A stretch of 64,000 bases of DNA from Psychroserpens burtonensis DSM 12212 (GTDB taxonomy: Bacteria; Bacteroidota; Bacteroidia; Flavobacteriales; Flavobacteriaceae): positions 1 through 64,000 of the forward strand of contig NZ_AUDE01000028.1 of the NCBI RefSeq assembly GCF_000425305.1. The letters run 5' to 3'. The position numbers were made by a program, and so were the translations under genes. Numbering within the stretch: position 1 is the first letter of the stretch; each line of letters begins with the position of its first letter. Shown in pieces: positions 35,210-43,917 of the stretch. The notes below the pieces were generated by a model. The model was not told the origin of the DNA and did not search any database. It was given only the letters and a program-made list of their open reading frames with translations.

Positions 35210-37023
35210 TTAGTTTTCATCTTGACAATCATCCTCATCAAAAGGATGTCTTGTGCCATAAGTCTTATTACTATCAAATTCTTCGACATCGCCACCTTGA
35301 TTTCGAACAAAAGACATAGTGTTATTCATTAGGTTTTTCCATGTAGGGTGTCCTGCTTGGGTAAACAAGACTTCATAGTCAAAACTCATGGCATTAAAAC
35401 CATAATCAATTACACCACCTAATCTATCTGCAGCTCGGACATAAAATGAATATCCTCCACTTCCATTTGGCTCAAGACCAAATTGTCTTAAACCCGCAAC
35501 AAAATGCCCTTGATGATCATAACTAGTAACTGTAGCAAAAATCCAATACATTTCTTCTACGTTATATTCCACACAATAAACAGTAGAGGTATCTAATATT
35601 GTATCGAAATCCATTGCAGCTCCTTCAGGATTATCGGAATCCCACAGAACTCCGTCATCATCTGAATAAGGTTCCAAATTCACATCTGAGATATACGCCA
35701 TATCACCACCAACTACCATATTTGCAAAATTCATCCTAATCTCATCAAAAAGTTGAAAAGGAGTATACCCATCTGGTAGTTGGTTTATTTTTATAGAAAA
35801 TTTATCTTGATTGACATCACCCCAACCATCATTAATAGTTTCTAAAGTAAATGAGTCAACCATTTGAGATGATTGAACTGCACTATTTGGTTGTTGCCTA
35901 GATTCAAGAGTTGATAAAATCTCTGAAGAAACCTGATAATTCAGAAGATCTCTGTTAGCACAAGGATCTGTAAGGTCAATTTGACATTCACAGTTTTCAT
36001 CTAGAAATTCTCCAGATCGACAATTAAAACCTGACAAACAATCGTTATCCTCTTCTATTTCAATCAAAACACCCACATCACCATCACAAGGAGAAGTTCC
36101 TCCTTCAATAATTCTAGCTGCAGAACTCCAAGTTTGACCTGTACACGTATTGGTTACAACTAAAGGGTTTCCATTACAGCAGTCATTTCCAGTGATTGCA
36201 TGTCCATCATTTGGACCAGTTGGACATCCACATGCACCATAACTCCAATCCATGCCACATGGTTCATCAGGATTATCAATGTATCCACCACCTCCACCAC
36301 TAGAGTCTGAGCTACCGGTATCTGAGGAGTTGTTGTTATTTGGATCACTGGTTTGATTACTTCCACCTCCTCCAGAAGTAGAATTACTACTATCATCTGT
36401 ATCATCTTCCTCTTCTTCTACAACTTCGTCTTCTGGACATGGATCTATTTCTCCATCAAAATCAACTAAATCACCATCATTCAATACAAAGTTGCCAATT
36501 ATAATGCCTTCCATATCATAAAAAGTCATTCCTCCAGTAAATCTACTCATATCTATTGCTCCAGATGATAAACGTGGTACAGAAATATTAGGATCAAATA
36601 TATACTGGATAAAATATTCAATAATATCTCCACTCATATCTACAACAACTAGATTTATAACACTATTTGAATTAGTTGGATCAGTTACTTTAAACGTATA
36701 TTTTGTATTACGTTCGTTGTAAACTTGCACTATTTTGTTAGTTTGCACAATGCCTAAAGGTGTTTCTCTACTATACGCATTAACATTTGAGTTTGACAAC
36801 TTAATACCACGTTTAGAAATATTGACCTTAAAGGTATTATTGGTTTTTGTTTTGACAAAGTCTAAAATATGAGAAGGGATATCTTTAGAAGTAATATTAA
36901 AAGCTTTGAGGCTTTCAATTTGTACGTCTTCTTCTTCAGGAATTGGAGTGTCGTCTTTTTGACAGCTAATAGTAAAGAGTAAGAGTCCTAAAATAAATAG
37001 ACAGGTTTAAAATAATTTTTCAT
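35210..37023 (-). pseudogene. large secreted lipoprotein with frameshift near its N-terminus (polymorphic-toxin-like)
   Basis: The frame below 36990 is open through LLLFTISCQKDD (a good lipobox) to the stop at 35210, but has no ATG, GTG or TTG upstream of residue KLSNSNV. The natural start is ATG at 37023 in another frame (MKNYFKPVYLF, then TAG), so one base change near 36986-36990, in a T-run, links the two. The product has an N-terminal NISKRGIKLSNSNVNAYSRE block, a Gly/Asn/Ser/Asp-rich linker, Cys-rich modules, and a C-terminal domain starting near DGYTPFQLFDEIR. It could be a true pseudogene, a sequencing error or phase-variable. Confidence 0.7.
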
Positions 37024-37186
37024 AAATGCTTAAATAGTTTAAGTTAATATTTGATGTGTTGCTATTAATCAAATACCTTTATTATGAGGGAAATTATTAA
37101 TTATAAGGGATTATGAAAGTAGAACTTCAAAACTCTAAAAACTGTTAAAACGAATGTTAAAATTTGGTTTGAAAACAACTAAAAAT

Positions 37187-37201
37187 TACGGTTTTTCCGT
37201 A
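37187..37201. promoter_or_regulatory. palindromic box upstream of the large lipoprotein gene
   Basis: TACGGTTTTTCCGTA reads the same type of inverted repeat (TACGG / CCGTA) around a five-T centre. It lies about 165 bases upstream of the ATG at 37023 and could be an operator; no regulator is adjacent. Confidence 0.35.
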
Positions 37202-37259
37202 CTCTGCAAGTATAGTATAGGCTGAAAGCATGAATTTATTTTACTATTTTCATTAAAAA

Positions 37260-37285
37260 ACTCCCAACTTTGATAATTTGGGAGT
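37260..37285 (-). terminator. CTCCCAA/TTGGGAG terminator after the TonB receptor gene
   Basis: Arms ACTCCCAA and TTGGGAGT with a T-run on the minus strand. It is the third member of the related hairpin set and marks the right edge of the accessory island. Confidence 0.85.
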
Positions 37286-37314
37286 CTTGTTTTCTTCAAC
37301 AAATTCAATCAGAG

Positions 37315-37334
37315 ATTCCTGCCTGCGCAGGAAT
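37315..37334. repeat. dispersed hairpin repeat at the TonB receptor stop
   Basis: ATTCCTGC / GCAGGAAT inverted repeat with a CCTG-type loop. The same ATTCCTGC...GCAGGAAT element is a frequent dispersed repeat in flavobacteria. It ends two bases before the receptor's stop codon. Confidence 0.6.
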
Positions 37335-37335
37335 A

Positions 37336-39525
37336 TTAAAACTTCAAAGTCACACCCAACAAAAAGTTAGACGTCGCTTGCGGATAAAAACCTGCGAAAT
37401 ATCCAGTTGTTGTTCCTGTTGCACTCGAACTATCCTCAAAATCAAACGATCCGAAATAACCGTTAGACACAAATTCTTCATTTAAAATATTATTAAATAA
37501 TCCAGAAAATACGACTGTTTCAAAAACAGATTTTGGTTTCCATTCATACGTAATACTGATATCATTAATAAAATAACTTGCTAATTTAGAATCTGAGTTT
37601 TCAGTATTTCCCATAAATTGCTCACCTACGAATTTGCTCAATAAAGAGATTTGAAAACCTTTTTTTGCTTGAAAAACGAAGGCATTGGCTGCTACTAATT
37701 CTGGAGAAAACGAGATATCTGTTTGTCCTAAATTTAAAAGTTCTCCGTTTACAGATTCAAAGGTCTCTATATTCTTATTAGAACTAATCGTAACGTTGGG
37801 TTGTAAAGAAAATTTATCTGTTAGTGCAATAGCTGCATCTACTTCTAATCCTAAACGGTAACTATCGCCATTATTTGATCTAATAGGATCTCCCGTAGAA
37901 TCAATTTGACCAGTCAAAACCAATTGTTCATTGTATAACATGTAATAACCATTCACATTCAACCTGAACTTTTTAGTGTTATGTCTCCAACCTAATTCAA
38001 AATCATTAAGCTGCTCTGGTTTAACATCTGGATTGTTTTCAAAATCACTTCTATTTGGCTCTCTATTCGCTCTTGCATAAGAGAAATACAAATTATTATC
38101 TGTATTTACGGTATACGTGATTCCTGCTTTTGGATTAAAGAAATTAAACGTTTCATCCACATTAAAAGGCACTCTATCTGAGGTCAAACCAGACGTTTTA
38201 TAATCTACGGTTCTAAACTGTAAATCCCCATATAAGCTTACTTTATCATTAAGACGATACGTCGCTTTTGTAAAGAAACTCAAGTCTGTTTTTTTACCAT
38301 TACCTTCATAATAACGATCTCTAATCTCGCTATCGCTTGCAAACTCAGACCAGATGATCTCCCCAAAGTGATCACCATCATAGACACTGTAAGACCCACC
38401 AAAGATCATGTCAACCTCATTATTTTTATAATTAGCACTCGCATTAAGTACATAAAAATCATTGTCTAACCAACGACGTCTAATTAAATCGGTAGTATTA
38501 ACAGTTTCTCCTCCAATAGTGATTGGTGTTAAATCATAATCTTCAAAATCTTCATCTTCTTTGTATTGTTCAAAGTAACCTCTTCCATAGGTATAATTTA
38601 AACCAATGTTGGTAGACCATTTATTGTTGTAACGTTGGTTCCAGTGTAATTGATAATGATCTTGATTGTAATTATCAACCTCATTGTCATAAAAACGTGT
38701 ATTCCCGTCGGCGTCTGTATACTGACCTGATGGATTAAAAGTACGGTCTTCATCCAACTGATCTGCATCGATACCTTTCCAAGCTTGGTATGTAACTTCT
38801 TGTCCGCCAAAAGTTATGGCTTTTATTAATGTATTATCATCAATATAAGACCCTTGTAAAAAGTAAGATTTCAAATCGGTTCTTGCTCTATCAATATAAC
38901 CATCTGAGGAAATATTTGATAAACGACCAGCGATTTCAATATGGTCATTTAGCAATCCTGTACTAAATTTGATAGTGTGTTTTCTAGTATTAAAACTACC
39001 AAAGGAATTAGAAATTTCACCATTAGATTCTTTAGAAACTGCATCTGTTAACACATTGATACTGGCTCCAAAAGCAGCAGCACCATTGGTTGACGTTCCA
39101 ACACCTCGTTGCAATTGTAAACTCTCAACAGACGATGCAAAATCACCTAAATTAACCCAAAATGTTCCTAACGATTCGGCATCATTATAGGGAATCCCGT
39201 TGATGGTTACATTTGTAGATTGTGCATTAATACCACGAACTCTAATTCCGCTATAACCTACTCCTGCTCCAGCATCTGTAGTAGTTACAACCGAAGGTAA
39301 GAAGTTTAATAGGACAGGAATATCTTGTCCCAAATTACGTTTTGCCAATTGTTCTTTAGTCACATTTGTGTGCGTGATTGGAGATGTGGCTTCTACCCTA
39401 ACGGCTTTAACTAAGACTTCGTCTAGCTTTTCTGTTTTAGTAGAATCCTGTTTTGTTTGATTGTCTTGTGCAAAAGCACTGGACGTTAGCACTAAAAGTG
39501 CTAAAAAAAGAAAATAGTTTTTCAT
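37336..39525 (-). CDS. TonB-dependent receptor under TPP control, probably for thiamine
   Basis: 729 aa with signal peptide (LALLVLTSSAFAQ) and TonB box region before the plug (LDEVLVKAVRV). Plug motifs IPVLLNFLPSVVTTTDAG and IRVRGINAQSTNVTINGIPYNDAES are followed by about 22 barrel strands ending in a C-terminal Phe (NFLLGVTLKF). A TPP riboswitch 155 bases upstream places it in the OMR1 class, outer-membrane receptors for thiamine or its phosphates. The adjacent PnuC-type transporter and thiamine-binding gene support this. Confidence 0.92.
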   Translation of the reverse strand: MKNYFLFLALLVLTSSAFAQDNQTKQDSTKTEKLDEVLVKAVRVEATSPITHTNVTKEQLAKRNLGQDIPVLLNFLPSVVTTTDAGAGVGYSGIRVRGINAQSTNVTINGIPYNDAESLGTFWVNLGDFASSVESLQLQRGVGTSTNGAAAFGASINVLTDAVSKESNGEISNSFGSFNTRKHTIKFSTGLLNDHIEIAGRLSNISSDGYIDRARTDLKSYFLQGSYIDDNTLIKAITFGGQEVTYQAWKGIDADQLDEDRTFNPSGQYTDADGNTRFYDNEVDNYNQDHYQLHWNQRYNNKWSTNIGLNYTYGRGYFEQYKEDEDFEDYDLTPITIGGETVNTTDLIRRRWLDNDFYVLNASANYKNNEVDMIFGGSYSVYDGDHFGEIIWSEFASDSEIRDRYYEGNGKKTDLSFFTKATYRLNDKVSLYGDLQFRTVDYKTSGLTSDRVPFNVDETFNFFNPKAGITYTVNTDNNLYFSYARANREPNRSDFENNPDVKPEQLNDFELGWRHNTKKFRLNVNGYYMLYNEQLVLTGQIDSTGDPIRSNNGDSYRLGLEVDAAIALTDKFSLQPNVTISSNKNIETFESVNGELLNLGQTDISFSPELVAANAFVFQAKKGFQISLLSKFVGEQFMGNTENSDSKLASYFINDISITYEWKPKSVFETVVFSGLFNNILNEEFVSNGYFGSFDFEDSSSATGTTTGYFAGFYPQATSNFLLGVTLKF

Positions 39526-39680
39526 TACGACTATAAATTTATAATCGAATAAAAAGAGGTCATTATTCTTTATTGTTAATAATTAGTAAAATTTTGAGCA
39601 TTAATATTTTAATGAATACAAAAAGGCTACAAGCATTTTTTGCACTCACTAAAAATGTCCTCAGGACATTTTATTAACGT

Positions 39681-39751
39681 TCGCTTCCTAAACAGCATTA
39701 TCTGTTCTAGGTTCAATGGGTATGATCTCAGCCGATAATAGGCACCCCTTT
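39681..39751 (-). ncRNA. TPP (THI-box) riboswitch
   Basis: On the minus strand the conserved elements occur in order: GGGGTGCC (39748-39741), GGCTGAGA (39733-39726), ACCC, GAACCTAG (39714-39707), ACAGATAATGCTG (39705-39693), ending at GGAAGC near 39682. The three-way junction of the TPP aptamer can be folded. A hairpin AAATGTCCT/AGGACATTT at 39652-39673 lies between the aptamer and the receptor gene and may belong to the expression platform. It should reduce receptor expression when TPP is high. Confidence 0.95.
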
Positions 39752-39764
39752 TTTGAGAACAGTG

Positions 39765-39772
39765 CAAATGTA
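39765..39772 (-). promoter_or_regulatory. promoter of the riboswitch-receptor unit, -7 element
   Basis: TACATTTG on the minus strand, a full TAnnTTTG match, about 14 bases upstream of the aptamer. Confidence 0.65.
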
Positions 39773-39814
39773 AAATAGATTTATCACTTGTACATCAAGA
39801 ATTACTATTTTTTT

Positions 39815-40222
39815 TCAATCTATCTCTGGAGGCTTACGCTTTGATTTCTTTTCTGAAGTTTTACGCTTATTGGTTAATCGTTTTCTAACCACTGCTCGTG
39901 GAATTTTAGTTAGAATGCGATTTTTTTCTTCGATTAAATTCTCTCTAATCAAATCTAAAAAACGGTTGATAATTATGGCTTTATTTTTATGCTGACTCCT
40001 ACTCTCTCCACATTGTAAGATTAAGACATCTTCTTTTGTAAGTCTTGTTCTCAGACTAGTTTTGATGAGTTCCTTTTGATCAACCGATAAGAATTGTGAG
40101 TGCTCTACGTCAAAAGTCAATTCTACTTTAGATGACGTTTTATTGACATGTTGACCGCCTGCTCCAGAACTTCTAATAAATTTAAAGCTCAACTCTCTTA
40201 ATATGGCTTTCTCATCAAACAT
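39815..40222 (-). CDS. arfB: alternative ribosome-rescue factor ArfB (YaeJ-like)
   Basis: 135 aa. A peptidyl-tRNA hydrolase with the catalytic GGQ in SSGAGGQHVNKTSSKVEL and a basic C-terminal tail (KRLTNKRKTSEKKSKRKP) that enters the mRNA channel of stalled ribosomes. Short length separates it from release factors 1 and 2. It is one base from the DUF4301 gene and closes the seven-gene minus-strand run. Confidence 0.94.
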   Translation of the reverse strand: MFDEKAILRELSFKFIRSSGAGGQHVNKTSSKVELTFDVEHSQFLSVDQKELIKTSLRTRLTKEDVLILQCGESRSQHKNKAIIINRFLDLIRENLIEEKNRILTKIPRAVVRKRLTNKRKTSEKKSKRKPPEID

Positions 40223-40223
40223 G

Positions 40224-41780
40224 TTATTTAATTTGATGTGGTGCTTTTAATAAATCGTTGACCGTTTTTACAGGATTAAAAGTAATCAAGGGCACCTCCA
40301 CAAAAATCGTATTCCAGTTTGCCATACTACCATTCCATAATCCAGGAAGTTCCAATGCTTTAAGATCTTTTCCTGTCTTTGTTTTCATAGTAATAAAGGC
40401 CGCTTTATAATCTATAAATTTTTTAAGATCATACTTTTCTCCTTTATGATTTTTGATACCACAAACTAAATCTACAGGGTTAAAATGCGTCGCATCTTTA
40501 AGAATATTTTTTTGACGTCTACTCTTTTTATTAATTTGGGCAGATTCTACTATTTGTATAGAGATACTTCCGCTTTCATCCTTAATCCAAAATGGTCCGC
40601 CACCAGGTTCTCCTTCGTTTTTTACCATTCCACAGACACGAATGGGACGGTTTAACTTTTCAGCTAAATATTCAATTTGATATTTTAAAGAGTATTTTTC
40701 AAACTCAGAACTTATTTTGACGGTCATCCTGTTCATTAAAAACTCACCAATCTCAATAAGTTTTTCTTCGGAAGGTTTGCCTGTCTCAAGCAAATGAAGA
40801 TAACTGAATGCTCGTTCTTGAACTTCTAATAAAATCCCAGCTAATACTTTTTTGTACTTAGCAACTTCCTCTTTGTATTTATAAGTAACAACATTATCAA
40901 TATTTTTGATAAAAATAATATCCGCATCCAAGTCGTTAAGGTTTTCTATCAATGCACCATGACCAGATGGTCTAAAGTGCAAAGAACCATCATCTTCTTT
41001 AAATGGTTTGTTTTTAGGCGTTACGGCAATAGTATCTGTAGATTCTTTTTGATAAGAGAATGAGATATCAAATGTAGAACCCGATTTTTCTTCAACATTT
41101 TTTTCAATTCTACGAAACTCCTCATCAAACTTATGGTTGTGTTTTTGCGAAATTGTAAAATGTAATTTAACCGGTTCCTCAATAGAAGAATACAAAGCAG
41201 ATTCATACAAATGCTCTTCAAAAGCGGTAGAAACCATTTGGTTTTTATACTTATGAAAAGGCAATAATCCTTTTGGTGAATTTCCGAAATCTAATTTATC
41301 GCTATCAAGCATCATTTCCACAAACTTTAACTCCTGCTCATTGATAGGCATACTTTCAAAATCTGTAAAAGTTTTCTTTAAACTATCCAAAACAATGTGA
41401 TAAAACGGAAACTTCTCTAACCCGATAAAAAACAGAGACAAGTCTTTGTTCTTTGTTTTATTAATATAGGAGTTTATACTACCTTTTTCAATATTGTAGT
41501 CATCCAAAAAGGTGAATAAAAATTTAAACATTCTCGTTGCGGCACCAGATGCTGGAACAAATTTTAAGATGGATATCTTATTCTTTTTGTCATCAAATTT
41601 TGAGATATAATTATCAAGTTGATTCTTTGGTAATCTTACGATTCCATTATCTATTGTAGCTTCAGAGACTAAATTAGCAAAAGGAAGCCCGTTTTCAAAA
41701 AGTTTGATTTGTTGTTCAACACCTTTTAAGGTTAATCCTTTATTTTCTATTTGTCGTATGTCTTTTTCAGAAAAATTCAA
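40224..41780 (-). CDS. DUF4301 protein
   Basis: 518 aa cytoplasmic protein matching the DUF4301 family. The early KFVPASGAATRMFKFLF segment resembles a nucleotide-binding loop of nucleotidyltransferases, followed by HFRPSGHGALIENLNDLDADIIFIKNIDNV. A sugar-nucleotide-transferase-like fold is likely; the substrate is unknown. It lies between arfB and the NadR-like kinase gene with spacings of one and five bases, so is part of the same transcript as the thiamine genes. Confidence 0.85.
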   Translation of the reverse strand: MNFSEKDIRQIENKGLTLKGVEQQIKLFENGLPFANLVSEATIDNGIVRLPKNQLDNYISKFDDKKNKISILKFVPASGAATRMFKFLFTFLDDYNIEKGSINSYINKTKNKDLSLFFIGLEKFPFYHIVLDSLKKTFTDFESMPINEQELKFVEMMLDSDKLDFGNSPKGLLPFHKYKNQMVSTAFEEHLYESALYSSIEEPVKLHFTISQKHNHKFDEEFRRIEKNVEEKSGSTFDISFSYQKESTDTIAVTPKNKPFKEDDGSLHFRPSGHGALIENLNDLDADIIFIKNIDNVVTYKYKEEVAKYKKVLAGILLEVQERAFSYLHLLETGKPSEEKLIEIGEFLMNRMTVKISSEFEKYSLKYQIEYLAEKLNRPIRVCGMVKNEGEPGGGPFWIKDESGSISIQIVESAQINKKSRRQKNILKDATHFNPVDLVCGIKNHKGEKYDLKKFIDYKAAFITMKTKTGKDLKALELPGLWNGSMANWNTIFVEVPLITFNPVKTVNDLLKAPHQIK

Positions 41781-41785
41781 TGTAC

Positions 41786-42352
41786 TTATTTTAATAGGTT
41801 TTCAATCTGGGTCTTGCAAATATTTAATCGCTCTTTAAAACTTCCTTTTACCAAAGCATAGGGCTTATTAGAATCTATCAACGCCTGTTCAAAACGATTA
41901 AATAATTGTTCTCTATTATTGGGTTGATCACGAATACCGTCTGCCTCCCAAACCGTGTCAATATAAGTTAAAAAATACAAATCGTAAGTATTTTCATGCG
42001 CATATTTTTTTACTAGTTCTGGACAAAATCCACCGTAGTAATGCTCAGAATATACTTTTGTTTCTAGTAAGTCTGTATCGCAAATTAGAAGTTTATTAGC
42101 GTTTTTGAGTTGCTTATTTTCTGCAGCTATTTGCCCGATAGCTATTGGTAATACATCCTCTTTAGATAACTGGAGATTATTTTGTGCTTTAGCTTCGGCA
42201 TAAAAGCGAGCATATTCTTCTACATAAACAGTATCATACCAATCTGCCAATGCTTTGGCTAAAGTTGACTTTCCTGTAGATTCTGGGCCATATAAAACAA
42301 CTTTTATACAGTTTGGGTTAGCGTCTGTGATTTGTTTAAGTTTTTCTTCCAT
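41786..42352 (-). CDS. NadR-like P-loop kinase, possibly a thiamine kinase
   Basis: 188 aa corresponding to the ribosylnicotinamide-kinase half of NadR: P-loop LYGPESTGKSTLAKAL, then VEEYARFYAEA and CDTDLLETKVYSEHYYG, TYIDTVWEADGIRD. The DNA-binding and adenylyltransferase parts of NadR are absent. It overlaps the PnuC-family gene by 49 bases. The neighbouring transporter and thiamine-binding gene suggest the kinase phosphorylates thiamine taken up by the transporter. This is inference; ribosylnicotinamide remains an alternative. Confidence 0.82.
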   Translation of the reverse strand: MEEKLKQITDANPNCIKVVLYGPESTGKSTLAKALADWYDTVYVEEYARFYAEAKAQNNLQLSKEDVLPIAIGQIAAENKQLKNANKLLICDTDLLETKVYSEHYYGGFCPELVKKYAHENTYDLYFLTYIDTVWEADGIRDQPNNREQLFNRFEQALIDSNKPYALVKGSFKERLNICKTQIENLLK

Positions 42353-42945
42353 GCTAAATAGCCAAAAATGGCAATAAATGTAAATCCTAAATATTGAAAG
42401 CTCGTAAAAGTAAATCCTTTATAGAAATATAATGGAACAGAAATCATATCGCCAATAATCCAAAAAAGCCAATTTTCTAATTTTCGGCGAGCCATTAACC
42501 ACATGCCAACAAAAAATACAGCTGTCGTAATCGTATCTACATACGCCACCCAACTCGTCCATTTGTCACATATTTGATAAACTGCATAAACAAAAAACAA
42601 GGTTGCAATAAAAATACATATGCTTATTTGCTTTTCTTTTAGAGTCATTCTAGAAATTGGAGTCACATGAGAATCGTCTACTTTTCTAGTCCAAATGTAC
42701 CAACCGTAAATACTCATTATAAAGTAGTAAGCATTGATCATCATATCACCAAGTAATTCCCATTTCACAAGTAAATAGACAAATATTGCTGTACTAATCA
42801 TACCTGTTGGAAATACCCAAATTTTATTTTGCTTAGAAAACCAAACTGAAAGGAATCCAAAAATTACTGCTGTTATTTCTAGGACAATATCTGTTGCTGT
42901 ATAGTCGTCGTATTGACCAAAAAAGAACTCAAAAATGTGGCTCAT
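42304..42945 (-). CDS. PnuC-family vitamin transporter, probably PnuT (thiamine)
   Basis: 213 aa with seven membrane segments and the PnuC motif ENWLFWIIGDMISVPLYFYKG with Trp/Asn residues of the substrate site, plus NAYYFIMSIYGWYIW earlier. PnuC proteins are facilitators that need intracellular phosphorylation of the substrate to trap it. The TPP riboswitch unit, the thiamine-binding protein and a NadR-like kinase next door favour thiamine as the substrate (PnuT), rather than ribosylnicotinamide (PnuC). Confidence 0.88.
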   Translation of the reverse strand: MSHIFEFFFGQYDDYTATDIVLEITAVIFGFLSVWFSKQNKIWVFPTGMISTAIFVYLLVKWELLGDMMINAYYFIMSIYGWYIWTRKVDDSHVTPISRMTLKEKQISICIFIATLFFVYAVYQICDKWTSWVAYVDTITTAVFFVGMWLMARRKLENWLFWIIGDMISVPLYFYKGFTFTSFQYLGFTFIAIFGYLAWKKNLNKSQTLTQTV

Positions 42946-43189
42946 AGTCGTAACGATCAGATTTAACTATTTTCATGTGTAACAAACCGCGTTCTATCAA
43001 CTCAAAAGCCTCTTTAATTTCTATGGTCAAGGTTTTCATCACCTCGTCGTAGTCTCCATAAACCTGAGTGCTTAAAGGATTTTCAAGCACTTTTAAATTA
43101 GACGCTCGCAATTTCTTTATAAATTGAATTATTGCAGGTTCATAATCGTCATGCAATGGTGTTAATGTTAGTTCTACTGATATGTTCAT
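42929..43189 (-). CDS. thiamine-binding protein (MTH1187/YkoF-type)
   Basis: 86 aa, a single ferredoxin-like domain of the Thiamine_BP family (VELTLTPLHDDYEPAIIQFIKKLR ... LENPLSTQVYGDYDEVMKTL). The NPLSTQVYGDYDEV segment is the family's thiamine pocket. It overlaps the downstream PnuC-type gene by 17 bases and shares a TAATG junction with the upstream GGGP synthase gene, so it is tightly coupled. Cytoplasmic, probably binds thiamine or its hydroxymethylpyrimidine moiety. Confidence 0.88.
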   Translation of the reverse strand: MNISVELTLTPLHDDYEPAIIQFIKKLRASNLKVLENPLSTQVYGDYDEVMKTLTIEIKEAFELIERGLLHMKIVKSDRYDYEPHF

Positions 43190-43917
43190 TATTTTTTTTT
43201 TAATTCGTCAAAAAAAGCTTCATCATCTTCAAAAGCTGTCCCTATAACAACAAGGTCAGCACCAAAATCGTATGCATTTTTCAATTGTTGCTTGGTTCTA
43301 ATTCCGCCTCCAACAATCAAAGGTATACTAAGCGCTTGCTTTACAAAACTAATGATTTCTGTTGGTACGGGTTGTAAAGCGCCACTTCCTGCTTCGAGAT
43401 AAATAAGTTGCATTCCTAATAGTTCACCTGCTATCGCTGTATCTACTATTTCTTGAACATTGTCTCTCGCTAAAGGTTTCGTTTGTGTCACTTTTTCTAC
43501 GGAAGTTTGTTTTCCGTTTTCAATCAATAAGTACCCTGTTGGAATCACTTCTAAATTAGAGTCTCTTAATTTTGAAACTGCTCTTACATGTTTCCCAATA
43601 AGATACTCAGGGTTATCACCAGAAATTAATGACAAAAATAATAGGGCATCTGCATGATTAGTAATTTGTGAAACATCACCAGGAAATAAAACGACAGGTA
43701 ATTTAGTATGTGTGTTTATTGTAGCGACTAAAATAGCTGTAGTAGTATCATCAACAGTACTTCCACCAACAAAAATATGCGTCGCTATAGATTGATTCAC
43801 TTTCTCAATAAAACCAAAAACCTTTTCAATAGGCATTTTATCTGGGTCTATTAAAACTGCTAGTCCTTTCTTTTCTTCGGAAATTGAACGTAATATGTTT
43901 TTATAAATTGCTTTCAT
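43189..43917 (-). CDS. geranylgeranylglyceryl-phosphate synthase (bacterial group)
   Basis: 242-aa TIM barrel that joins polyprenyl diphosphate to glycerol-1-phosphate by an ether link, the first step of archaeal lipid synthesis. Motifs AVLIDPDKM, HIFVGGSTVDDT, LFPGDVSQI, YLEAGSGALQPV and VGGGIRTKQQLKNA are intact. Bacteroidota carry group II members that also make such ether lipids. The stop/start junctions on both sides show tight coupling with the phosphopantetheinyl transferase and the thiamine-binding gene. Confidence 0.94.
   Translation of the reverse strand: MKAIYKNILRSISEEKKGLAVLIDPDKMPIEKVFGFIEKVNQSIATHIFVGGSTVDDTTTAILVATINTHTKLPVVLFPGDVSQITNHADALLFLSLISGDNPEYLIGKHVRAVSKLRDSNLEVIPTGYLLIENGKQTSVEKVTQTKPLARDNVQEIVDTAIAGELLGMQLIYLEAGSGALQPVPTEIISFVKQALSIPLIVGGGIRTKQQLKNAYDFGADLVVIGTAFEDDEAFFDELKKK

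Noticed and set aside
36160-36405. 81-aa ORF with Val/Ile/Leu-rich sequence
   Set aside because: It is another frame of the low-complexity Gly/Asn/Ser linker of the large lipoprotein gene, not a real protein.
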